Part shown: in pieces, positions 1-7,963 of the stretch | Position numbering within the stretch: position 1 is the stretch's first letter | Layout: the number at the start of each line of letters is the position of its first letter | Assembly (NCBI GenBank): GCA_016946835.1 | Contig: JACVTC010000003.1 | Span: 3,035,001-3,047,500 of the forward strand | Source: Neocallimastix lanati (nom. inval.) | Taxonomy: Eukaryota > Neocallimastigomycota > Neocallimastigomycetes > Neocallimastigales > Neocallimastigaceae | Length of the DNA: 12,500 bases | Direction of reading: 5' to 3' | Position numbers and translations under genes: made by a program | Notes under the pieces: model-generated | Database searches by the model: none | What the model was told of the DNA's origin: nothing | The model's input: the letters and a program-made list of their open reading frames with translations, nothing else

Positions 1-21
1 TGATGCAATTTAAAAAAAAAA

Positions 22-75
<54 letters not shown>

Positions 76-1325
76 GTTATTAAGTAAAATAATTGTTTTA
101 AAATTTAACAAAAAAGAAAAAAAATTTTTTTATATTACATAAATAATTATTGATTATTCAAGGAACGTATATTTTTATCTATCCTACATATATAAATTAT
201 GATATAATGATAGATAAACATATATAAATATATAATATTTATTTATTTGTTCATTCATTATTTAAACTTTTTCAAATATTAGATGAATTGATTTTTTTTT
301 TATTTTTTTAAAAAGGTTCATTTTTATTGTTATATAATAAGAAGTGTTTAATAATAATATTAATAATATACTTTTTTTTTTTAGTACTTTAATAAATATT
401 ATAAATAATATATAATTACTATAATTCATTCATAATAAATAGATAATGGTTTTTTCAATTCCATAAAGCAGTAATTATTATTTTTTTCTAAAAATTTAAT
501 TTAAAAAAAACTTTTTTTATTGTATAATTGATAAAATATTTTTATATTAGTAAATTATTAAAATAAATATACAAGTATTATATTTCTTTTTCATTGTAGT
601 TAAGCTTATTTTTATTATGAAATATTATTAATTAAACTCTTTTTTTTCCATTATTTAAAATTTTTTATTTTAACAAGCTTTTTTATATTAAATATTTTTA
701 TTAATATTGGAAAAGTTAAAATGATGAAAAAATATTAATTATTTAATTGATATTTAATTAATGTTTTATTATTTAAGTTTTAATATTTTTAATATTTTTA
801 AAATTTTAATTTTTTAATATTTTTATTATTTATTAATTATTATTCAATTATCTATTATTATATTTATATTTTTTTCTAATTAATATATATATAATTTATT
901 AGTGCAGTGGTGGTGGATGAACATTTAAAATTTTATTTAAATAAAGTATATAAAATATATATATAATATATAAAATAAAATTTAGAAAAATAAAATAAAA
1001 TAAAATTAAAGAATAATAAAAATTAAAAAAAGATTTAAATTATTAAATATTTAATAATTAATTAATTAATTAATTAATAAAAATAAAATATTTAATAATT
1101 AATTAACCTTTTAATTAAATTGAATTTTATTTTTTATTTTATTTTTTTTTTTATTTTTAATTAAATTTATTGAATATTTATTTTTATTTTTATTATGACA
1201 ATTATTATTATTTTTTAAAATTTTTAAATTTTTTTTTAATTTTTAAATTTTAAAACACATTCATAAAATCATTCATTTTTTATTTTACTTTTATTATTTT
1301 AACTTTTATTTTATTAATTTATCCT
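1..1325. other. AT-rich non-coding stretch
   Basis: No gene is supported here. The stretch is almost entirely A and T, with short poly-T and poly-A runs, (TA)n near 955-975 and ATTAATTA repeats near 1055-1105. Stops occur often in all frames; the open stretches near 150-230 on both strands are short and conflict with each other. The only marked departure in composition is a G-rich islet at 903-919, treated as a finding. Confidence 0.6.
12..71. repeat. A-run / GC / T-run palindrome with a 47-base T tract
   Basis: A run of eleven A residues, the dinucleotide GC, then 47 consecutive T residues (25-71). The A-GC-T junction is a perfect palindrome including AAGCTT. Long homopolymers are widespread in this window, and this one is the longest. 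It could be a simple slippage tract, or, read on the minus strand, an old poly(A) tail of a retroposed copy. No target-site duplication or retroelement sequence is evident. Confidence 0.8.
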
Positions 1326-1614
1326 TCAGCGTAACTTTAATAAAAAGATTAATATTTATTAAAATAAAAATAAAAACAAAAAACTTTTTTTTTTTTTTTT
1401 TTTTACCTTTTTCCATTGTCTTCCACTCTGTACTACTTTATCTATAGTATTGCTTATTGTTGATATACCTTGAATATTTGAATATTTATTATATATAATA
1501 GAAATATATATATATATAATTATATATATAATGAGTATTCATTGGATTTTATTTATTTACAAATACTTGTTCTATTATTTATTGTACATAGTTCATTAAT
1601 TGTATTTTTAAATT
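1326..1614 (-). CDS. possible 3' end of an unidentified gene (three short exons)
   Basis: Product not recognised. On the minus strand three islets can be joined: exon 1614-1567 (after a TTAG acceptor), intron 1566-1469 (GTATTT...CAAG), exon 1468-1407, intron 1406-1335 (GTAAAA...AAAG), and a terminal exon 1334-1326 reading Leu-Arg-stop. The phases agree at both junctions, and the split codon becomes AGT (Ser). The middle exon encodes ISTISNTIDKVVQSGRQWKK in about 36% GC, far above its surroundings, and is followed by an A-run intron. The first exon reads FKNTINELCTINNRT. No upstream exon or start codon is visible beyond 1617, where a heptamer array begins. The plus strand is also open across 1400-1470, so the strand is not certain. 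It could be a real gene end, a pseudogene remnant or chance. Confidence 0.28.
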
Positions 1615-1641
1615 CTAATTAACAAATCAATAATAATAATA

Positions 1642-1986
1642 AAATACTAAATACTAAATACTAAATACTAAATACTAAATAATAAATAATAAATAATAGA
1701 TAATAAATAATAAATAATAAATAATAAATAATAAATAATAAATAATAAATAATAAATAATAAATAATAAATAATTGAATAATAAATAATAAATAATAAAT
1801 AATAAATAATAAATAATAAATAATAAATAATAAATAATAAATAATAAATAATAAATAATAAATAATAAATAATTGAATAATAAATAATAAATAATAAATA
1901 ATAAATAATTGAATAATAAATAATAAGTAATAAGTAATAAATAATAAATAATAAATAATAAATAATAGAAAATAAATAATAAATAA
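1642..1986. repeat. heptanucleotide array 1 (AAATACT then AAATAAT)
   Basis: Five perfect AAATACT units (1642-1676) pass directly into a long run of AAATAAT units that differ by one base. Occasional 8-base units carrying TTG (G at 1776, 1875 and 1911) interrupt the run at spacings of 99 and 36 bases, both of the form 7n+1. Each unit contains the hexamer AATAAA in some phase. Read on the minus strand the repeat has no stop codon in any frame and would give an endless Leu/Phe/Ile/Tyr polymer, so long open frames here are not genes. This is a tandem satellite-like array grown by slippage. Confidence 0.92.
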
Positions 1987-2039
1987 AAATTGAAGCTATT
2001 CAAGATCAATGAATGAAATATAATCATGATTAAATACAT

Positions 2040-2165
2040 AAAAATAAAATAAAATAAATAGTAGAATATTAAATATAAAGTACAAATTGAATAAAATAAA
2101 ATAAAATAAAATAGATAGTAAAATGTTAAATATAAAGTATAGATTGAAAAAAATAAAATAAAATA
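2040..2165. repeat. imperfect ~57-bp tandem duplication with AAAAT runs
   Basis: The segment at 2058-2090 recurs at 2115-2147 with a few substitutions: both contain TTAAATATAAAGTA followed by a variant of AATTGA. Each copy is preceded by AAAAT pentamer runs, and a third pentamer run follows. This looks like local duplication of a unit made of a pentamer run plus a short unique core, the same design as the repeat inside intron 1 of the downstream gene. Confidence 0.75.
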
Positions 2166-2274
2166 AAGCAAAATGTAAAGATAGAATAATGATAAAATAA
2201 AGAAAATAATCAGTGAATAATCAATACATCTACCAATTGAAAAAAAAAAATTTTTTTTTGTTATTATTAAAGAC

Positions 2275-2276
<2 letters not shown>

Positions 2277-2341
<65 letters not shown>

Positions 2342-2343
2342 TA
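2277..2343. repeat. (TTA)n trinucleotide microsatellite
   Basis: About 22 uninterrupted TTA/ATT units. No coding frame is supported on either side, so this is a non-coding simple repeat and likely length-polymorphic between isolates. Confidence 0.95.
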
Positions 2344-2531
2344 ACTAGACTATCAAAAACATAATAAAATTCAAAATCAAATAAATAGTTTCTAACATCT
2401 TTATTTGTAAATATAATAAAAATAGTAAAAGTAACAAAAAAAAAAAGTCAATTATTGATAAAAAAAAAAAACCGATTAAAGATTGATTTATTATGATATG
2501 ATAAATATATATTATATATATTTATTATATC

Positions 2532-2562
<31 letters not shown>

Positions 2563-3436
2563 ATTTGTCTTTTATGTTGAAGAGACTAATAGAGTATATT
2601 GATTGGAATGATTGTAAACTATACATATTAATTAATTAAATGAAAAAGTGTTAACTTTTAATTTTTTACATTCAAAAAAAAAAAATAAAAAAAATAGATA
2701 AAGTGACTTTCTTTCTAGTTAGTTAATTTAGCTATTTAGATTAATAAAAAAAAAAAAGTTTATTGTTATGGTTTAATGGTTAGTTTTAAAGTTTTATTTT
2801 ATTCTATTTCTTTATCTATACTTTTTTATCCGTAATTTTTTTTTTCAAAAATTTTTTAAATTTTATTATTATTATTTTTTTTTATACATAATCTCCATTA
2901 TTAAATGATAAATTGTAAAAAAAAAAAAGAAGCTTTTTAATAAATTTTATTTTCGTACTTACATAAACTTTCTTAATTATAATATTTTTATTTAGTTTAG
3001 TTTAGATTAATAGAGGTTTATATTAATTGAGTTTTTTTTTAAATAAATCATTGTAAAATAAACTTCTTACAATGAGAGATTAACCTTAATGGAAAAATGA
3101 AAATAATAATAATAAGTTATAATAATAATAATTAGTAATAATTAGTAATAATTATAAATAATAATAATAATAAAATCAATTTAGAAATCATTTGATAATG
3201 AATATTTATACTTTGAAAAAATAAAAAAAATTATAAAGTATCAAATATAAAATATATATATATATAATAAAGATATATATAATAGATATATATATAATAG
3301 ATAGGTATGTGATAAAAATTTATATAATAAAGATATATACGTAAAAAAAATAAAAAAATTCCATTATTTAAATTTTAATTATTATTATTATTTTTTTGAA
3401 TTTAAAACATAATAAATATACCTTTAATTAAATAGT
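2344..3436. other. AT-rich non-coding stretch with small islets
   Basis: No gene is called. The stretch holds poly-T runs (2531-2555 and others), (TA)n near 3250-3300 and AAT trinucleotides near 3105-3175. The islet at 2556-2632 has mixed composition and is open on both strands: the plus strand starts ATG and reads LKRLIEYIDWNDCK, the minus strand reads a Ser/Ile-rich peptide ending at a GTAAAA donor-like site. Minus-strand donor-like sites GTAAGA (near 3074) and GTAAGT (near 2962) also occur, but the frames before them are short and full of stops. Confidence 0.5.
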
Positions 3437-3676
3437 AATAATCAATAATCAATAATCAATAATCAATAATCAATAATTAATAATCAATAAAAACTAATAA
3501 ATAATAAATAATAAATAATAAATAAATAAATAATAAATAATAAATAATAAATAATAAATAATAAATAATTAAATAATTAAATACTTCAATAACAAATAAT
3601 AAATAACAAATAATAAATAATAAATAATAAATAATAAATAATAAATAATAAATAATAAATAATAAATAATAAATAA
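3437..3676. repeat. heptanucleotide array 2 (AATAATC then AAATAAT)
   Basis: Five AATAATC units (3437-3471), one AATAATT (3472-3478) and one more AATAATC lead into AAATAAT units that continue to about 3676, with a few AATAAC and AATTA variants near 3565-3610. As in array 1, a block of a one-base variant heptamer sits at the left edge and the main AAATAAT unit follows. The orientation is the same as array 1. Long open minus-strand frames across it are repeat artefacts. Confidence 0.9.
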
Positions 3677-4319
3677 TATATATAAGATATAAACACAATA
3701 TATTCAATATATTATCCAACAAATTGAATGGATCAAATTATAATATATTTTTATATAAACAAAACAAATTATAGAATATATAATAAATATATTGTTTATA
3801 TATTACAATTAATTCAAAATGAATAAACAGTAAAAAAATACAAAAGTTTGATTAAAAAAAAAAATAAAAATTTTTTATTTTAATTATTTATTTATATATA
3901 TGGTAATAAATTGTCAATATATTCTATCTATATAGTTTTATAAAATAAATAATATATTAATACAAATTACATCATATATTAATAATAAATAAATGATATA
4001 AATATATGATTTAAATATAAAAAAAAAAAAGAATTAAAATTTTAAAGAATAGAATTTAAAAAAAAATTGGTCATTAAATAATAAAATTAGGTCATTTTAA
4101 TGAATCAAAAAAAAAAAAAGTAATAAAAATTTATGCCATTTTCATTTTCATTTTTTTTTTAATTTAATTTGTTGTTGATTCAAAAAAAAAAAAAAAAAAA
4201 AAAGAAAAATAATAAAATAGCATAAAAATACATTTATTTAATAACAATTCATCCATCCATTTATTTAATATTCAGAAAACTATTATTTATTTATATATTA
4301 TTTATTCATTATATACTTA
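3677..4319. other. AT-rich non-coding stretch
   Basis: I see no gene. It consists of A-runs (a 23-base A tract at about 4181-4203), TATA-rich segments and two short copies of a GGTCATT motif near 4069 and 4091. Stops are dense in all six frames. Confidence 0.6.
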
Positions 4320-4320
4320 T

Positions 4321-4418
4321 TTCTTTTACATGAATAAATATCATTAATGAATATTACAAAATTATTAATTTCTTTTACATGAATAGTTATCATTAATGAA
4401 TATTACAAAATTATTAAT
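4321..4418. repeat. 49-bp tandem duplication
   Basis: Two adjacent 49-base copies (4321-4369 and 4370-4418) begin TTCTTTTACATGAATA and end ACAAAATTATTAAT. They differ at only a few bases in the middle. The low divergence points to a recent duplication. No coding frame spans it. Confidence 0.92.
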
Positions 4419-4468
4419 AAATATTACATAAACATTAATAAATATTAATAAATATTACATAAACATTA
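4415..4468. repeat. 23-bp direct repeat, period 31
   Basis: The 23-base segment starting TAATAAATATTACATAAACA occurs at 4415-4437 and again, identical, at 4446-4468. It overlaps the right edge of the 49-bp duplication, so this spot has undergone two rounds of local duplication. Confidence 0.9.
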
Positions 4469-5099
4469 GTATTTATTAAAGATATCAATATGAATCCATG
4501 AATGCACAACTACAATATCATTAATTATCATTAAATATATATTAATAAATAATAATTATTAACTATTACCAATTAAATATTTAATATTAACTATTTTAAT
4601 AAATAGATATTAATAAGTGAACATTAATAAATGAATATTAACAAACCAAAATTAAGTATCAGGAATAAATAAATAAATAAAATTTTGAACTATTTATATT
4701 TTATTTATTAAAGCTGAATTTAATTATTTATTGTTAGATTATTTAATATTTAATATTCATTTATTAAAATTTAATATTGATATTTTAATAATTAATTCTT
4801 TATAACTCATCTTTAATATTGATTATTTAATTATTTTCATCAATTTATTTTTATATAATTAATTATTTTTATATTTAATTATTTTCATCATTAATTATTT
4901 TATATTTAATTATTTTATATTGAATTATTTAATATATATTTAATTTTTTTTTTCTGGATTAAATTTAATAATTAAAATAAAAAAAAATTAAATTAAATTA
5001 AATTATATTATATTAAATTAAATTTATATTAAATTAAATTATATTCAATTAAATCAAATCAAATTAAAATAAATAAGAAAAGTAAAATTGAATAAATTA

Positions 5100-5135
<36 letters not shown>

Positions 5136-5274
5136 AAATTAAATAATAAATAAATAAATAAATAAATATATATATATATATAAATAAATATATAAATAAA
5201 TAAACTTTCATTTAAATAAATTTTAATCAGAAGAAACTTTCAGACTTATTTGTGGCTACTTTTAATTTTTTGTT
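4469..5274. other. AT-rich non-coding stretch with ATTAA and AAAT tracts
   Basis: No supported gene. An imperfect ATTAA/AATTA pentamer tract fills about 4985-5075 and an (AAAT)n tract with a (TA)n core fills about 5100-5205. A small mixed-composition patch near 4485-4535 is open on both strands for about 20 codons, including a minus-strand ATG frame, but nothing selects one strand. Confidence 0.6.
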
Positions 5275-5319
5275 ATGGCTAACCGCTACTTAAAAAAAAT
5301 GGTTTACCAAGTCAGTTAT

Positions 5320-5350
<31 letters not shown>

Positions 5351-5355
5351 ATTAA
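5275..5355 (+). CDS. possible first exon or 26-codon ORF in a GC-richer islet
   Basis: Function unknown. An ATG in an isolated islet of mixed composition opens a frame reading MANRYLKKMVYQVSYL and then a Phe run produced by a 29-base T tract before TAA. Codons such as GCT AAC CGC TAC are unlike the surrounding DNA. The GTCAGT after codon 12 (5311-5316) could be a weak 5' splice site, making this a first exon of 12 codons, but no partner exon is visible downstream. It may equally be a remnant or a non-coding element: GGCTAACC and GGTTTACC nearby form an imperfect inverted repeat. Confidence 0.15.
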
Positions 5356-6064
5356 TTTAATTATTAATATTATTAATATATATGTATATATTGATGTTAT
5401 TTTCTTGTTTAATATCACAACAAAAAAAAAAAAAAAATAAAATTGGAATATTTATAAAAAAGTTATTATTATTACTATTATTATTATATTAACAATATAT
5501 ATTATATTTATCATAATTAAAATCTATATGCATATTTAAATCAACCATTTAGCACCGAAGTGTTGGTTATATGGTATTTTTAATATATTAAAAGTGAAAA
5601 TAGATTTTTAAATTTATTATATAAAAAATTCAATATAAAATAGTCAGTATATATTAAATAATAACTAGGCGTTTGATCCATTTTATTTTATTTTTATTGT
5701 TACAAATATTTTTTTATATTGTGTATCCTATACGCTGTATAACTATTAATCTTTTTTTTTTTTTTTTTTTTTTTTTTACTATTATTATTTTTTGTTATTT
5801 TGTTGTATATTAGATGATCATACTTTTAAGTATTTAAATATTATTTAATTTTATTTTATATGCTTTTATTGTTATTTAATTATTATTTTAATTTTATAGT
5901 TTTAATAATAACATATAAGAATTTTAAAGATAATGTACTTTTAAAAATGTTTTTTTTTTTTTTTTTTTATATTTTATTTTACTTAATTATTTAAATATAT
6001 TGATATTAATTTAATTATTATTTTATAGTTTGATTATTTGATTATTTAATAATAATAATTATTT
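5356..6064. other. AT-rich stretch with a hairpin islet and poly-T runs
   Basis: No gene is called. At 5543-5568 is an inverted repeat: AACC, AGCAC, loop CGAA, GTGTT, GGTT, with a 4-base bulge. On the minus strand the loop reads TTCG closed by C-G. The same islet is open on the minus strand, ending at 5536. A second mixed patch lies at 5717-5750. T tracts of 18 or more occur near 5752-5777 and 5950-5968. Confidence 0.5.
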
Positions 6065-6201
6065 TATTATTTATTATTCAATTATTTATTATTTATTATT
6101 TATTATTCAATTATTTATTATTTATTATTTATTATTCAATTATTTATTATTCCATTATTAATTATTCCATTATTTATTATTTATTATTTATTATTTATTA
6201 T
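6065..6201. repeat. heptanucleotide array 3 (inverted: TTATTAT)
   Basis: This is the reverse complement of the heptamer in arrays 1 and 2. It contains the matching reverse-complement 8-base variant with TTCAATT; the C of this variant falls at 6079, 6108 and 6137, giving a 29-base higher-order period (four heptamers plus one base). Further variants with TTCCATT follow near 6151 and 6167. The shared variant unit suggests a common origin rather than an independent expansion. Confidence 0.88.
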
Positions 6202-6755
6202 AATATATTATTTATTAAATTATAATTCATATTAAAAATTTTTTTTTTTTTGTTTTGTTAGAAAAAAAAAATTTAAGATTATTATCTTTTTTTTAAAAAA
6301 AAATTAATTTTTTTTCCTTCTTATTTATGTAGTTTATATTATCATTCATCTTAAAACAGATATTAATTAATTACTTTGGTAATTAATTAATAAATTAACA
6401 AACTTTATCATATATATATTTTTTATTTAATATCAGTAACATAATTATATCAGATAACCAATGACTTGAAATAACAAGTACATTCATCAAACATAATATT
6501 TTTTATAAAAAAAAAAAGTAATCAATATATTATTATCAAAATATCTTATTTGAACTGTACAGAATATATAATTAAAAAACAGTATTAAAACAAATAAATA
6601 TACAAATAAATAAACCTATTTTAAACAACTTATCTTATTTAAGGGAATATTTAAATATATTTATATTTAAAAAAATAAAAAAATAAATAAAGAGAAACAA
6701 TTTTTATAATATAATTATCATATCACTATATATAAATTTGTATTATAACTTGTTA

Positions 6756-6790
6756 TTTTATTTTATTTTATTTTATTTTATTTTATTTTA
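6756..6790. repeat. (TTTTA)7 pentanucleotide repeat
   Basis: Seven perfect TTTTA units. The same pentamer builds the expanding part of the repeats inside intron 1 of the downstream gene and, as its complement, of the 2040-2165 duplication. Confidence 0.95.
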
Positions 6791-6884
6791 ATATTTAATG
6801 TGAAATACTTTAATCAATTAAATTATTATTAAATATATATTTTTTTTTCATTTGAAAAATATTACAATAACTTATTTATTTATA

Positions 6885-7031
6885 TTAATTATATATCTTT
6901 CTTTTATGAAAAATTAATATATATATTTTATATAAAAAAAAAAAAAAAGAAAGAATAAACTGCACTATTATTGAAAACAAGCAAACAACAACTATACCTA
7001 TATTAAATAAAATAACATCAAATAACAACAT
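6885..7031 (-). CDS. weak 48-codon ORF with one hydrophobic segment
   Basis: Function unknown. A minus-strand ATG opens a frame beginning MLLFDVILFNIGIVVVCLFS, then a Phe run from a T tract, and a basic tail ending HKRKIYN and TAA. It could be a single-pass membrane microprotein. However, the opposite strand is also stop-free here because the patch is rich in A and C on the plus strand, and half the peptide comes from a homopolymer. Chance is the more likely explanation. Confidence 0.08.
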   Translation of the reverse strand: MLLFDVILFNIGIVVVCLFSIIVQFILSFFFFLYKIYILIFHKRKIYN

Positions 7032-7735
7032 AATATGAAAAAATTATTATATTATTAATTTAGATAAAACAAATTTATATTCTTTAAATACAATACATAT
7101 CTTAACAAAAGAATTATTATATCTATATATTAATATATATATTTTTTTTGTTTAAAGAGAAAAAAACAAAAGATTTGTCATTTTTTTTTTTCAATTATTT
7201 TTTATTATTTTTATTTAAAAGGAAATTATATATAATATATATATAAATTTTATAATAAAAAAAATTATATACTATATATTAAATACAATTATCATAATTT
7301 AAGAGGGAAAGAGATTAAAACTAATAATAATAAAAAAAAAAGTTATTGAATTTAAAAGACTAAATATATATTTTCTTTATAACTTAGACCAAAATTATAT
7401 TATTTATCTTTAAATAAATAATTTTTTTATAGTGCTATATATTGAAAAAAATTAGGTATTTATATGATAATCTTATAAAATATTATTTTACAAAGTAATA
7501 AAATGAAAAAAAAAAATAAAATAAAAAAATTAGATATTACACTTAGTAGTAATTAATGATAGATATTAAAAATAGACTATTATATATATATTTATATTTT
7601 TTATTTAAAAAGTAGTTATATAGTATAATGTTAAAAAAAAATTAAGCTCTTTTTATATCTATATATTATTATTTTATATTCAAAAAAATCTAATATAAAT
7701 ATATATTATTTTATATTATTTAGCTACTTAAGAAC

Positions 7736-7773
<38 letters not shown>

Positions 7774-7963
7774 TAAAGAAACAAATAAAACAAAAATTAT
7801 TAATAACAAACGAACAAATAAACAGACAAACAAACAAACTAAAAAAAAAAAAAGAAAAGAAAAAGGAAATAATTCCTAAAATCAAAAAACAAACCAGTAA
7901 CCAAAAAAAAAAATTTTTTTTTATTTAACTATTTTCATAAATAATTGAATTAATATTATAAAA
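7736..7963 (+). promoter_or_regulatory. putative core promoter and 5' leader of the Chs4/Skt5-like gene
   Basis: A run of about 24 T followed by about 12 A (7737-7771) is a poly(dA:dT) element of the kind that excludes nucleosomes in fungal promoters. It is followed by an A-rich leader with an imperfect AAAC tetramer stretch (7806-7839) and more A-runs, and then the ATG. The start context is AAAA before ATG with A at -3, as favoured in fungi. An in-frame TGA lies 18 bases upstream (7946-7948), so no longer N-terminus is possible without a leader intron. The transcription start is not identifiable. Confidence 0.4.

Larger units (their letters stand above)
6202..7735. other. AT-rich non-coding stretch upstream of the main gene
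   Basis: No gene is called with confidence. The stretch contains seven perfect TTTTA units (6756-6790), TA-rich segments and several A- or T-runs. Two weak minus-strand open frames lie here: 6450-6494 (14 codons from ATG, with Cys and Asp) and 6885-7031 (48 codons, one hydrophobic segment). Conserved elements such as a tRNA are not seen. Distal promoter elements for the downstream gene could be present but cannot be recognised. Confidence 0.55.

Noticed and set aside
1668-2276. 202-codon minus-strand open frame
   Set aside because: It is produced by the heptamer array, which has no stop codon on the minus strand in any frame; the peptide is a period-7 Leu/Phe/Ile/Tyr polymer.
3477-3722. 81-codon minus-strand open frame
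   Set aside because: Same artefact from heptamer array 2.
1-7735. Many TATA-like and AATAAA-like sites
   Set aside because: In DNA this rich in A and T such motifs are expected by chance and cannot be assigned to a gene.
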